Below are positions 12,303 through 23,600 of a stretch of 64,000 nt of DNA, one piece after another; within the stretch, counting starts at the first letter, position 1, and every line of letters starts with the position of its first letter. The notes under the pieces were generated by a model. That model saw nothing but the letters and a program-made list of their open reading frames with translations, ran no database searches and was not told the DNA's origin. The stretch comes from Fremontodendron californicum (taxonomy: Eukaryota; Streptophyta; Magnoliopsida; Malvales; Malvaceae). Made by a program: the position numbers and the translations under genes. The stretch spans positions 25,585,010 through 25,649,009 of the forward strand of contig JAULJL010000002.1 in NCBI GenBank assembly GCA_030761205.1, in the 5' to 3' direction.

Positions 12303-12418
12303 AATAAGGTACCGATTTATACGGGCTTTGTGGGGGTGCTAATCCTTCCCCACACGTAACCGACTCCCGAACCCGCTTCTTTGATTTCTCTGGTTTAAAA
12401 CGCAGACTTGAAATCGGT
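12303..12418 (+). promoter_or_regulatory. Conserved GC-rich LTR box
   Basis: The block around 'gggggtgctaatccttcccc' and 'cgactcccgaacccgcttc' is nearly unchanged in all five Ogre LTR copies in the window: also 27958-28066, 46093-46202 and, reversed, 20958-21068 and 54943-55060. The surrounding LTR is AT-rich and much more variable, so this block is probably functional, for example in RNA folding, polyadenylation or packaging. Confidence 0.6.
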
Positions 12419-12656
12419 TTTTAAAATGTTTTAATTAATTTTTAAAATATTTTATAAAATCGGTTTTAATAGGTGGCCGATCACACCTAGCTAAAAAAGA
12501 TTGGTGGCGACTCCATGTCTTTTTAGGTCATTTCCAAAACCTTCATTTCTAGAGGAATTAAGTCGACTTTTCCTCAGGTTTTTTTTTAATGTCACGCCTA
12601 ACGAATAATAAAGTCTTGCGATGAGACGTCGTTACGTTATTTTTTAGGTTGCGACA

Positions 12657-13454
12657 GTCACCATTACTCTTTGGTATGTTGCCCCGGTGTTCTTCAATTC
12701 GAAAGGCATCACTTTCAAGTAAAATGTTCCCCACATCATCACAAATGTCGTTTTCTCCATATCCTCCGGTGCCATCTTAATTTGATTGTACCATGAGAAA
12801 CTTTCCATGAAGGAAAACACGAAATTCTTTACGGTATTATCTACTAGAGTATCAATGTGAGGCAACGAGAAATTATCTTTAGGGCTTGCTCTATTTAGAT
12901 CCCGATAATCGACACACATCCGTACTTTGCCGTCTTTCTTTGAAACTAGGACAATGTTTGCTACCCACTCCGAGTATTTTGCCACCTTCAAGAATCTGAC
13001 ATCAAATTGCTTTTTCACTTATTCCTTTATTTTTAACAGCACCTCGGGCCTCATTCTTCTCAACTTTTGTTGAATCGGCTTGCAATCTGGTTTCAATAGG
13101 AGCTTGTGAACCACGGTATCAGGGTCCAAACCAGTCATGTCTTGGTACGACCATGCAAACACATCCGCGTAATCCCAGAGTAGAATTATCGATTCTCGAT
13201 TTATCGATGGTGAAATGGCAATCCCAATTTTGACCTCTTTTACTTCTTCCCCATTTCCTAAATTTATCACTTCTAACTGCTCTTTATGAGGCAATACTTG
13301 TTTCTCCTCTTGTTCTATTATTCTCAACAGATCTAGAGGCAAATCACAATCCTCGACATCTTCGTTGGCGTCAAAATCACCCGCACAAATGGGTCTTTCA
13401 AAATCAAATTCAAAATTATTGATAGGTTAGTCCTAATATTTCGCATCCGGGCAC
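12657..13454 (-). pseudogene. pol: Pol exon of B: start of reverse transcriptase, truncated
   Basis: The antisense frames at 13342-13019 and 13018-12644 match the start of pol in element C. They show the pre-RT region (QQKLRRMRPEVL) and RT fingers and palm motifs (KKDGKVRMCVDYRDLN, FSFMESFSWYNQIKM). The gene ends after MVT, before the YVDD active site, at the element A LTR. The piece is broken: TAG and TAA stops occur near the exon start and a stop separates the two frames at 13019-13021. The exon start at 13454 is set by an acceptor (ATAG|GTGC) that matches C. Confidence 0.85.
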
Positions 13455-13655
13455 CTATAAATAGGTGGGGAAGAAATAATATAAGGAGGCACCTAGGCAA
13501 TAATAATGAAAGAATGAAAGAATATGGACACATCAATATGAAGAAAATGAATCGTGATTGTCATTTATTGAATGAAGAGTCTTAAACATAAGCCCATACA
13601 AAAGGATTCTTAATGCCCTTGGGCAGAGGCTATTAAGATTGATTCAGAGCATTAC
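13455..13655 (-). other. Putative intron between protease and pol of B (~201 bp)
   Basis: The donor is GTAATG at 13655-13650 and the acceptor is a pyrimidine-rich tract ending CTATTTATAG at 13455. Joining the exons makes GAG then TGC-CCG-GAT-GCG, keeping the frame into the same CxDA motif as in C. A conserved intron at this place is known for Ogre elements. The sites are inferred from sequence only. Confidence 0.6.
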
Positions 13656-15666
13656 TCTAGAGTAGACCTAAAAACTAAAAGAAGTTCAGTCACACTCCAA
13701 TTCGTCAACTCATACCCCGGGGGACATGGGCGCACCATCCAACTTGTGCTTTCGTTCCCCAGCTTATCTATTTCGGCCATGCTAATCATCATTCCCTATA
13801 GCTGTTTATCCTCACCAACATAGAATTTCTCAAATGCTTGTTCCAACATGACCATCACATCATCAGAATTCTTCTCACCAAATTCGAAACATGCTGAGCT
13901 AAAAATGTGAAGGATTGGAGGAAAATTCATGGGCTCCCATTCCATATCCACACTTGATAGTCAGGCCATTCCCTTTTTCTGTTCTTCTCAACTTGTCTTC
14001 TTTTCTCATGAGCTTTAGGGAGGTACCCAAGACCAAATCGATCTTTCTTTCCGGCTACTTCTATCGCTCTTGCCATTCCTTGAAGGTATTTTCCTAATCC
14101 TTTTCCTACATGGTAGCCTTTTCCCACAGTCGTCTTTACCCCTAACCTAATACTCTTGGATAACCTCGGCTCTGGAATTTTATATCCCTTGGTGATGAAT
14201 ACAACATTGACAAACTCTAATGATCTGAAAGAGCTCTCTACGGCATCTTCATTCACTTCTATATAAGGGGAATCAGTGGATGTAGAAGCTATAATATCTT
14301 CTTTTCCTGATACACTGACTAGGCATCCTTCCATCACAAATTTCAATTTTTGATGGAGAGATGATGGCACAACCTCGGTAGAGTGAATCCACGTCCTTCC
14401 CAACAAACAATAATAAGATAGGGTGATGTCCATCACTTGGAATTTGAACTCATAAGTACAGGGACCTATCTGAAGCAGGATTTCAATGTTTCTCATCACC
14501 TCTCGACGAGTGCCATCAAAGGCTCTGACAATAGTATGACTCGGCAGCATGTAGGACATATCTATTGGCAGTTTTGACAAGGTTTCCAATGGCATCACTT
14601 TCAAAGAGAATCCATTATCAACGAGCACATGTGGTAGAATGTGCCTCTTGCAGGTAGTGGTTATATGAAGAGCCTTGGTAGATCCTATACCATTTAGCGG
14701 TATCTCATCATAACTGAAAGAGATATAGTCGTCTACTGTGATACTCCCCACCAGTCGGTCTAATTTCTCTACTGATATGTTGTTAGCCATATAAGCCTGG
14801 TTCAAAATGCTTAGCAGAGCATTTCGGTGTGGCTTAGAGTTTAACAACAGTGAAAGAACTAAAATCCTTGTCGGTTGGCGGTGCAATTATTCTACTACAC
14901 TGTATTCACTATGTTTGATAAACTTTAAGAATTCGCAGGCTTCCTTCTCTTTCACCGGTTCTTTCACTTTATTAACCGAAGACGAATCCTTCTCCACTTC
15001 CCCTGACTGTTCTATCTCCATATGGTCTGGTTCCACTATCCTTTTCTCTTTATCATATCCTCCTGTCTTTCTCATTTGGCTATGTTCAACTGTTCCCGGG
15101 GCAAAGCATCTACCGCTTTGGGTTAGATGACCCACTCCAGTTACATCCATGGCAGCTGTCTGATGATTCGAGGATCCCAGTATCGCCATACTGCAATTGT
15201 AGCTCCATGGAATCGCCTTGTCCTCTTTATAAGGAAAAAGGGACGACAATTCTATGATTAATTTCGGAGTGGGTCCCTAGACCACTGAAATAGCCTTTAC
15301 CTCTGGCTCGTCGTAATATATGATCAGAGGTCTATCCATCCCATAATTGGCTTCATTCATACTTACTTCAGGATCTTCTATCCTTTCAGAAAACTGGGCC
15401 TTGCCCATATCCATCATCCTTTGAAGCCAGGCTAAAAGATCTTCACAATCTTGGATAGTATGCCCCTCACGCTCATGATATTGGCAAAAACCCTCCAATT
15501 GGTTGGCTATCTTTCTCACATCCGATTTCGATTGAATCAACCCTGTCTTGACCATCTCTACCCAGACTTTGATCATTGGCGTCTTTACCTTTCTAGAATC
15601 CCTCTTTACCTTTTCAAACTCTCTTGACATTATTGCGTTAACTTTAGCCTCTGTGTGATTAGGCAA
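13656..15666 (-). pseudogene. pro: Second zinc knuckle, aspartic protease and G-patch region of B
   Basis: Three antisense frames (15666-15277, 15249-14887, 14886-13927) make up this part. The first holds a knuckle-like C-x2-H-x4-H-x4-C (CQYHEREGHTIQDC). The last holds the retropepsin-like segment with the active-site loop read as VLVDNGFSLKVMP (about 14600-14625), where the usual residue after DNG in this family is S. Next come GRTWIHS and a glycine-rich G-patch-like stretch (GKGLGKYLQGM, FGLGYLPKAHEKRR). Downstream homology to C (STSWMVRPCPPGY) continues to the intron donor. Several stops break the frame, so no working protease is expected. Confidence 0.8.
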
Positions 15667-15699
15667 AGGGTTACCCGCAACATTAGGCCTATTTCTTTG

Positions 15700-17350
15700 T
15701 TCGAATTTGACAACTCACGTATCAATAAGGCCCTGGACCTTGCGCTTGAAATCAGTGCAGTTCTCGATTGAGTGCCCTTGAATCCTCGCATGATATGCGC
15801 AATGAGCGTTGGAATCGTACCACTTGGGATATGGTGGTTTCAAAGGTTAGAGATAGACAGGTGCAATGAGTTGCCCCTATAGAAGCATTTGCATACAACT
15901 CGCTGTAAGTGGTAGGGATAGGGTCATATTGAGGTTTTTGGTTGTTCCTCACAGGTCTTTGGTCACTTCGGTTGGTGTTCTGAGTGTTTGGTGGAATGGC
16001 TATCTGAAGAGATATGCCAGTCGGGTACACTTGTTATGGTATGGCTGTATAAGGGAAAGGGTTTTGAGTAAGGTTGTTTATGGCTGGGAGTATGGATTAT
16101 AGGTTGGGTAAGGTGTATAGGGTGCCGAAGGTGCAAAAGGGCGGTTATTGAAATTGACTGCATGAGCTTCCCATTCTTTCTTCTTGGCAGGAGTTGTTTT
16201 CTTGTGGGTGGCTTGTTCCCCACTTTCCATTTTTTTCTCTTAATAGCGGTTTCAATCATCTCTCTGGATATAACCATATCTGCAAAATTCTTGGTGGCAT
16301 TACCCACAAACTTTTCATAGTACGGTGCCTTCAGAGTATTGATAAAGAGAACTGTAGTTTCTTTATCAGTCAACGGTGGCTGCACCTGGGTAGCCATATC
16401 TCTCCGTTTTTGTGTATACTGCTTAAAGCTTTCAGTAGCTTTATTCTCTATATTTTGCAAGGATAGTCTGTCGGGTACCATATCATATACGTGTTTATAG
16501 TGTTCGAAAAAGGCCCTAGCCAAATTCGTTCAGGAGCGGATCTTGCTTCGAGTGAGCTGATTATACCAATGAGTTGCAGACCCAGTAAGGCTGTCTTGAA
16601 AATAGTGGATAAGCAATTTCTCATCACTATTATGCCAAGCCATCTTTCGGTAGTACATTGTCAAGTACGCGAAAGGAGTAGTAGTCCTATTGTATTTCTC
16701 GAGCTCAGTCATCTTCCGGTAGTACATTGTCAAGTGCACGGAAGGATTAGTAGTCCTATTGTATTTCTCGAAATCTGGCCTTTTGAATTTAGGTGGGATC
16801 ACTAGACCGAAAACTATCCTTATCTCCTTAGCATCAAGGCTGCCAAACAAATCAGCCCCTTCCACGGCCCGCAGCCTTTTCTCTAACAACTGATATTTCT
16901 TTTGTGACTCAGCTGTTTCAATCTTCTTCGATTATGCTGCTTTTATCTTTTGTGTTTTGGCAAGATCATCTAGATCTGGGATCTCGATAGGATTTGCTGG
17001 GATGGCTCCAAGATTTACCCCAATCGACATTTGTTTCTGTGCCGCTGTGTTGGGTTGAACATACACGAAAGGCTTTGCAGCTGCTGGTGGTAAATTTTTT
17101 TTTTATTCTGTGAGGATTGGCCATTTGTCAGTACGACTTCTTGCTGACCCTCTTTGCCTTCTTGGCTTCCTGATTCTATTCCTAAGGCTAAATTTTTTGT
17201 GTGTCCCTTTTCCTTAAATACAGTGGACACCAGCTCCATCAATTTATTCATATGATCTCTCGGTTCAGCCTGAGATTTGGCAAACTGCTCCCTTAACTCA
17301 CCCTGTTCCTTTTCCATTCTCTCTATCCGGGCAGCCTGTTCATTCTCCAT
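15700..17350 (-). pseudogene. gag: Gag of element B, broken
   Basis: The start at 17350 (MENEQAARIERMEKEQ) matches gag of A. The frame is lost at a homopolymer around 17095-17103 and is picked up at 16889-16530 and 16523-15963, which contain the gag core (HYFQDSLTGSATHWYNQL, PDRLSLQNIENKATESFKQY). The first knuckle, CAYHARIQGHSIENC, is in yet another frame at about 15750-15800. There are at least three frame breaks. A 69-bp in-frame duplication lies at about 16648-16785. In intact relatives this protein forms the particle core. Confidence 0.85.
16648..16785 (-). repeat. 69-bp in-frame duplication in B gag
   Basis: 'cggtagtacattgtcaag' begins at 16648 and again at 16717. The protein repeats a 23-residue piece containing LTMYYRKM. 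The two copies differ by several bases, so the event is not new. Confidence 0.8.
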
Positions 17351-17732
17351 GATCCTGACTTGCGATCGAGTATTATACTAATGCGGGGTATTTCTCTCTG
17401 GGGGTTTCGATGGACGCCCAATTTTTATACCTTAGTTTAAATACCATGGATTAGAATTTCATGACACATTATTCCCTTTTATTTATTAAATGTACGAAAG
17501 AATGAATGAATAAACAATTTAATGAATCACTGAACAAATGAACGAATTAATAAATGTTTCTACGATTATGTGGTATGAAATGATGAAACTAACGGTATTT
17601 GCCCTAAGATCAAATTCCAACACAAAGGTTTTTCATTAATTCATAGGAACTTTTTACAAATCATCTCTCAATCTCGGGTTGCATAGAAATATTTGATCTG
17701 CTCGTACTGGTCTTGAGCTTCCTCTAGGAAGT
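17351..17732 (-). other. ORF1-gag spacer of B
   Basis: It is AT-rich and contains 'gaatgaatga'-type short repeats. No gene is visible. Just before the gag ATG the minus strand reads CAAGTCAGGATCATG, which could be a splice acceptor, but this is speculative. Confidence 0.5.
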
Positions 17733-19824
17733 TCAATTTTTATGTTGTCCATGTTCCCCTATCGGGTTGACATCCCATCTCAAAGTCTTCACTTTCTCCA
17801 CCATCTCACTTGCCTTAGTCACGGCCTTGCGGATTTGCCTAGTTAGGTAGTCTATATACTGTTGTCTCCCCAAATTTTCTGTCTTCCACCTCATATTGGC
17901 ATCTATGGCTAAATCATTTGCCTGGCTCCACTCGATCTTTCTCTTCCTATATTCTCGGATAATGGTAGTGATGTCAGCCTTCTGGACTTGCAACTACTGC
18001 TCTAGGATCTGAATGGTCGCATGGAGCATCTCATTCTCCTTACGCATCATGGATGTCTTTTCCCTCTCATTTCCCAATCGGGCCTTCAACTGTTTGTTCT
18101 CTTGCAAGCACCTCTCTAATTTGGCTGACATCAACAAGCGTGTATCACCCCACTTTTGCCACTCACGTGAAAACTTGGACTCTATTTCTTTGTCTTTCTT
18201 AGCCTTACCCTTCCAAAATTCCAATTCTTTCTGAAGCTTCTCTATCTCTTTCTCATGTGCACCAAGAGACCTGCTAGTTCCAGTAAATTTTCCCTTGGCC
18301 CTTAACTTATTATTCTCTTGATGCAAATCTTTTAGATCAGAGTGTGCTGTATCACGCTCTCTGGCCACTTTCCATGCCTTGACCTCTTAGATCTCAAGTT
18401 CGGTCTTCAAATCTTCGACTTCCTCTTGAAGCTTCTCATATTCACGCTTCAATTTCCCTTTGTCCTTTTCCAACTCTTTCCTGACAATCTCAACTTCTGA
18501 TGGCAATACTGGTTTCGGTTGAAGGATTACCGGATGAACAGAAGCATCTTCAGCAGGAAGCACAATGTCACGGACCCTTTTGGCCCTCCATACCTGATAT
18601 GCTGGGGTAGCGTTGTCAGTACATCTACCCACTTGGGACCGATGTAACTTTTTCCATGCCTTGATAACTTCACGTATTTTACCTATATATCCAGACTCAC
18701 CATATGAAAACTCCATCAAAATAAGCTCATGAGTCATTGGGATAAACTGTTCGGACCTATATTGCCTCTGTACTAGTAATGGCGCATAGCTAACGGCTCC
18801 CCAAATTCCCAATAGCGGAACCCATACTTTCACATCACAACGATACAAGATCGACCTAAGTGGCATCCACGGAGCCCTCCAAGTTATATCCTCTCTAGCT
18901 AAGTGACAGAGAGCAATGATCCATTGCTTTTTATCCCCTTTCTTCGACCATTTTTCCTTGTTGAATTCTCTAAGGGGACTAAAAGTCTTTATGTAAGGGA
19001 GAAGTTTTCCACCATCATCATCCCAAAAATGGCTCTGAATCTAGACATACAGAAGCTATACACAACTCTCAAAATGTCCCTCACCTCTTCTCTGATAATA
19101 ACTGAGTGACCTGATCGTTTCAGCAAGAATAGCAAAGGAAGTGTCAATTTGTTTGTCCAAAAGATCAAAGAAGTTCACCACGGCTGCTTCGATATGACCT
19201 TCCACCATCGGGAATAGGACCAAACCATAGATTGCCAAGGCAAAGACATCCACAACACGGTCATCACCCGGGTTATTCTTGATATAGTTCCGTGAAAATA
19301 CCCAAGGAATGCAGTCACTTGAACCCTTCTTCTTTATGTGTGGAGAATCAATCGGGAACTCTATCCCCATCACTTTGGAAAGCTTCTTCTGGTAGCTCGA
19401 TGTTTTCTTCTCTTTTCAATAGATTTTATCTGGATTTGCTGACTCAATATGGAGTAAGATAGAATATTCCTCAATGGTGGGCACCATATCTTCCTGATTA
19501 AAAGTGAAGCATCGGTACAAAGGATCCCAAAACTGCACTATTGCCCTGACCAACTGCTTTTCTATCTTAATCGGAAGGAGTAGTGCTTTGTCGCCATATT
19601 TTTCTATGAACTCATCTTTCCTCGCAACTCCCACTGTTTGCAAATCGCCTCTAACTCTGCTAAATCATTCTAGCAAAATCCAAATGAACTAACTCGGGGA
19701 GTGTAGACACAAAACCAGTGGCCAAACAGTCTCTTTTGTCACCCTGATTTTTCTTAGATTCAATTCTGACCTCCTGATATGTCTTGCTAACAACCGATAC
19801 TGGTAGAAGGTCTTGGCGTTCCAT
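17733..19824 (-). pseudogene. ORF1 of element B (DUF7745-like domain plus coiled coil), broken
   Basis: Ogre elements carry an extra ORF upstream of gag whose role is unknown. Reading from ATG at 19824, homologous blocks are found at 19643-19416 (IVQFWDPLYRCFTFNQEDM, a DUF7745-type signature), 19373-19056, 18866-18387 (LLGIWGAVSYAPLLVQRQ), 18368-17994 and 17993-17733. The last two blocks are long charged coiled coils (KEIEKLQKELEFWKGKAK). The same order of blocks occurs in C (29277-31027) and D (53724-52018). Stops and frameshifts separate the blocks. The C-terminal coiled coil is about 200 residues longer than in C or D, which stop earlier. The domain name is from memory of the family; the function is not known. 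Confidence 0.7.
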
Positions 19825-20678
19825 GACTATAATGAAACCTTCTTGGTTGGCACTCGGCTTAAGGAAAGTACCCTTAAATGATCATGATGCATGAAATGAA
19901 AACAAAAACAAAACAAAAAACACAAGTCAGTCCAAGGATAAAAACATCATAATATTATCATACAATAAATAGTAAAAGGTGAGAAATATTCCTCCGAGTG
20001 TTCCTAACTTCGGTATATCTAACAAAAATCCAGCATGGCTTTGCCTAGGTTCAGTACATGGAGTTGCATTAGGTTCTAAAGGCCCCAAATTGCTCCTCAC
20101 TGTCGCCGGTAAAGGCTATTAAGGCACCCCGATCAAAATGGGTTCAATTTGTTTGAGTATATTTCTCAAGCTTATGCGGAGGTTATCACCTCAAGAAACG
20201 TAGGTATTCTGATACTCCGAAAGTGTTTCGCTAGCTTATGCAGAGGTTATCACCTCACGAAGCGTAGGTACTTTACTCAAACCTAAGAGGACGGAACCCG
20301 GGTATAAGGGCTCATGCTATGCAATTGCAAGTGTAGTGTGTAAGGAGGAACAACAAACCTTTCACCACCTATTGTACACCCTTTATTCTAAATGCCCCAA
20401 CGATTTATTAAAAAGAATGAGTCAAATAAGGGAAAACATTAGTCAATCAAAAAGTAATGATAATATACAACACTTTTTTTTTAGGTACAAATATACAACA
20501 CTTTAAACAAACGGAGAACAATAATAATATGCACGTACATGAGGATGAACATATTTAAAAATATTTTTTGGGAATCCTCCTTAAAAAATATGGGAATTAT
20601 AATTAAATATCGATTAAAATTGACAAAACCAAGACTTTTAATAGCACGCGAATAATTTTAGGTCTGACTCTCTAAGTG
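19825..20678 (-). other. 5' leader of element B
   Basis: No ORF is supported. It shares blocks with the leaders of C (28328-29276) and D (53725-54677), such as the one around 'tcaccggcgacagtgaggaac' (reverse complement here near 20090-20115) and paired 'gaggttatcacctca' segments (20180-20270). Confidence 0.65.
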
Positions 20679-20696
20679 TCCCCAGTGGAGTCGCCA
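20679..20696 (-). promoter_or_regulatory. Primer-binding site of B, tRNA-Arg type
   Basis: The minus strand reads TGGCGACTCCACTGGGGA, complementary to the 3' end (with CCA) of plant tRNA-Arg(ACG) as I recall it. It starts three bases after the LTR end. tRNA-Arg priming is typical of Ogre elements. Confidence 0.8.
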
Positions 20697-20699
20697 AGC

Positions 20700-23600
20700 T
20701 GTCGCAACCTAAAAATGGAAAAGATGCCCCGTCGCAGGACGTCCACCATTTAGGAGTGACATTGGGGAGGAAAAGGGGAAAAGACGATTTAATTCCTCTT
20801 AAATAAAAAATGAGGGAGGAGGGTTTGAAAACGACCTCGAAAAAAAAATAGAGTCACCAACAATCTTTTTTGGCTAGGTGTGACTGGTCACCTATTAAAA
20901 CCAGTTTTAATAAAACATTTTAAACATAATTAAAACATTTTAAGAAAACCAATTTCAAGATCTGCGCTTTAATCCAGAGAAAAACAAAGACGGGTCCGGG
21001 AGTCGATTACATGTGGGGAAGGATTAGCACCCCCATAACGCCCTTATAAAATGGTACCTTATTAGTCATATGTCATCTCAAGTCTCGGTGAAAAGTCGAT
21101 TTTAGATTTGATATTAAAAAATAATTCCCATTTTAAAAAAAATCCTATTTTTGTTTGGAAATGATCTGTAATTTGTTATTGCAAAAAAATTTTATATTCC
21201 CCGGCAAACCGGGAAAGTATAGAATTTTATTGTTTTGAAAACCTCTGCATTATCCTCTTTTTAGAAGGGTATTCCTTCGTTAATAATAATTGATGAAGAC
21301 TCCCCGACAACTCGAAGGAGGATCCATGAATTATATTAACTCAGGGATATTGCCTTATTTATTAAAAATCATTATTATTTTTTATGCATTTAAAAATCAT
21401 AAAGAAATGATCATGAATATGCAAAATATTACTAAGATAAAAATTAAACAACGTGCATATTTATCATGGAATGGTAAATATTTTATTATGACATGGCAAA
21501 AGAATTAATGACATGGTATACATGACATGGCAAAATCTAAATGATATGGCCAAAAGAATGAATGACATAGCATGCTCGACATGGCAAAATCTTAATGACA
21601 TGGTAAAAGAATTAGTGACATGGCACATGAATTAATGACATGGCAAATCCTATGCTTGACATGGCAAAAAGATTAATGACATGGCAAATCCTATTATGAC
21701 ATGGCAAAAGGATGAATGACATGGCATGCTTGACATGGCAAAATCTAAATGACATAGCCAAAAGAATTAATGACATGGCATATGAATTAAACACCCAATC
21801 ATAAAAATGACATCATCATAGAATATTCACAATCATATCATGATTAAGATAGAAAAATATATAACAAATCATAAAATGACATCATTATGGAATATGCATG
21901 GACATGGAATTTGCATGAATAAGATAGCAAATTTAGATATCATGGAATATGCTCACATCATTTTTTCAAAATTCATTTTCTTGGATTTTTCATGTGAGGA
22001 ATCACATAAATAGCATGTGTTGGAAAATATTACCATACTTCCCGGAAAACCCGACAAAGCTTGGAAAATAATTCTTTCATATGACATTTATATGATTCCG
22101 AGTAAAAATGAAAACTATACCTTTCGATTCCATAAACACATGCATTGAATAATTTCCTAACCTCCCCGGTAACCCGGCAAAGATTAGGAACTAATTCTCT
22201 CCAAATGTTTAGGAAACCAAAAAATACGTTTTTACACCAAATTATATAAAAACATTTAAAATATGCAATGCATGAAGATGTATTTCTCCCTTGAAGTAAG
22301 GACATCCGTATAGCTAAAAAGGTGTCCAACTACCTTTGAAAGAATCTTAAATTGGATTTTTAAATCGAATGATTTTGGGCTCGGATTAAAAAAATTCAAT
22401 TTTTGGAATGAAAAGGCCCATGGCCGAATACCTCCTAAGAACAACTCTAGTTTCCTATTTTTTTAAAACTCGCGTAAACTACCCATGACCCGATTTTTGT
22501 AAAACCAATTCTTAACCTTGAAAAAACATGGAAAGCAACCTAAAATAGTTGCTACATGATTTTGGCCAGCCCTCCCCTCTTGTAAAAAATTGAGATTTTT
22601 GCTAGCTTTAAAAAGGCTTGTTTGGACTCTTAAAAATCAGTTTTACAAAGATATTTTTTAGACCTTTGTAAAAAATTCAATAAATTCTGGAAAAATCAAT
22701 TTAGACTCCAAAAATGGTGAACTAAATGAGGTTAAATCAGTTTTTAATTCGGACTAAAAATGCCTAGGCCAAAGCTGCCTTAAAGACAGAACAGTAAATT
22801 AAAATCTGTTTTCCGAAAACCATTTTTCAACCATTGATAAAAATTTCTTAAAAACATACAAAAAATGCCAAAGGCTCCTGTAAGGGTCTACTAAATTTGA
22901 TTAAAAAATTGTTTTATTTTGACAAAATATGCATGGTGAAAATATTGCCCAAAATCAGAATATCCAACTTACAAACCATTATTTGTTGTAGGAAAATTTT
23001 GCAAACTTTGTTATTTTGTAAAGAATAAAAAGGAAGGGAAAAACCTTTAGAAATTTATTTTGAAAAAATTTTATTCAACAAAGAAAGTTACCAATCACAT
23101 GGGAAACAAGAGAAAGGGAACATGAAATCCAAGAAAATAATTGAAAAAGAAGAGAAGAAATAGCTACCTAGCAAAGCTTTTCCAATCAAACTTCCAAGCT
23201 TCTTTCCTTTCTCCCTCTTTTTCTTTTTCTCCTTAAGAGTTTTTTTTTGCTCTTCCTTTTCTCCCAATGTAGTGAATAGCCTCCTTGAAAATAAAAGAAA
23301 CCCCTCCTCCTAAGCCTTGGCCAACTCCCCTTTTGTTAGTGAGAGTGCTCATCTTTTTTAGCCTTAGTCATACTTTGCATGCTCTCCCAACATATTTCCC
23401 ACATGGATATTTATTGTCCCCTTTTTGCATGATGCTTTCCTTAAATTAAGGGTCTTATAACCTCTCATTGGCCAATAATGCCACCTAGATCATTCTTGTC
23501 TCCTATCTCTACAAAATATCTAAGCCACTTGTCTTGATCATATGGCTTATTATCAAAATATCTTCCTAGATGGCATTTTTAATTCATTTGGCATCATCAC

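Larger units (their letters stand above)
1..12656 (+). mobile_element. Element A: pol-less Ogre/Tat-type Ty3-gypsy retrotransposon, 5' part outside window
   Basis: The visible order is spacer repeats, gag, non-coding region, tandem repeat, purine tract and a complete 3' LTR (7979-12656). The 5' LTR, PBS and ORF1 must lie left of the window. No protease, reverse transcriptase, RNase H or integrase can be found between gag and the 3' LTR, so the element is non-autonomous. The sequence right of the LTR (12657 on) is the antisense reverse transcriptase gene of element B, cut mid-codon-run, so A inserted into B. The 5 bases after the LTR (GTCAC) should reappear as a target-site duplication left of A's 5' LTR. 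Confidence 0.88.
7979..12656 (+). repeat. 3' LTR of element A (4678 bp)
   Basis: It begins TGTAGACACC after the purine tract and ends GCGACA, followed directly by antisense RT sequence of element B. Both ends match the 3' LTR of C (41399-46441) and, reversed, the 5' LTR of B (20700-25309). Inside are a clustered 'gaaaaagtcaac' repeat (about 8125-8205), a possible TATA element (9496-9503), repeated 'tgtttgtgaaaatgc' segments (10089-10400), a 214-bp triplication (10795-11445) and a conserved GC-rich box (12303-12418). There is no gene in it; short ORFs at 8222-8975 and 9099-9404 are chance frames. Confidence 0.9.
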
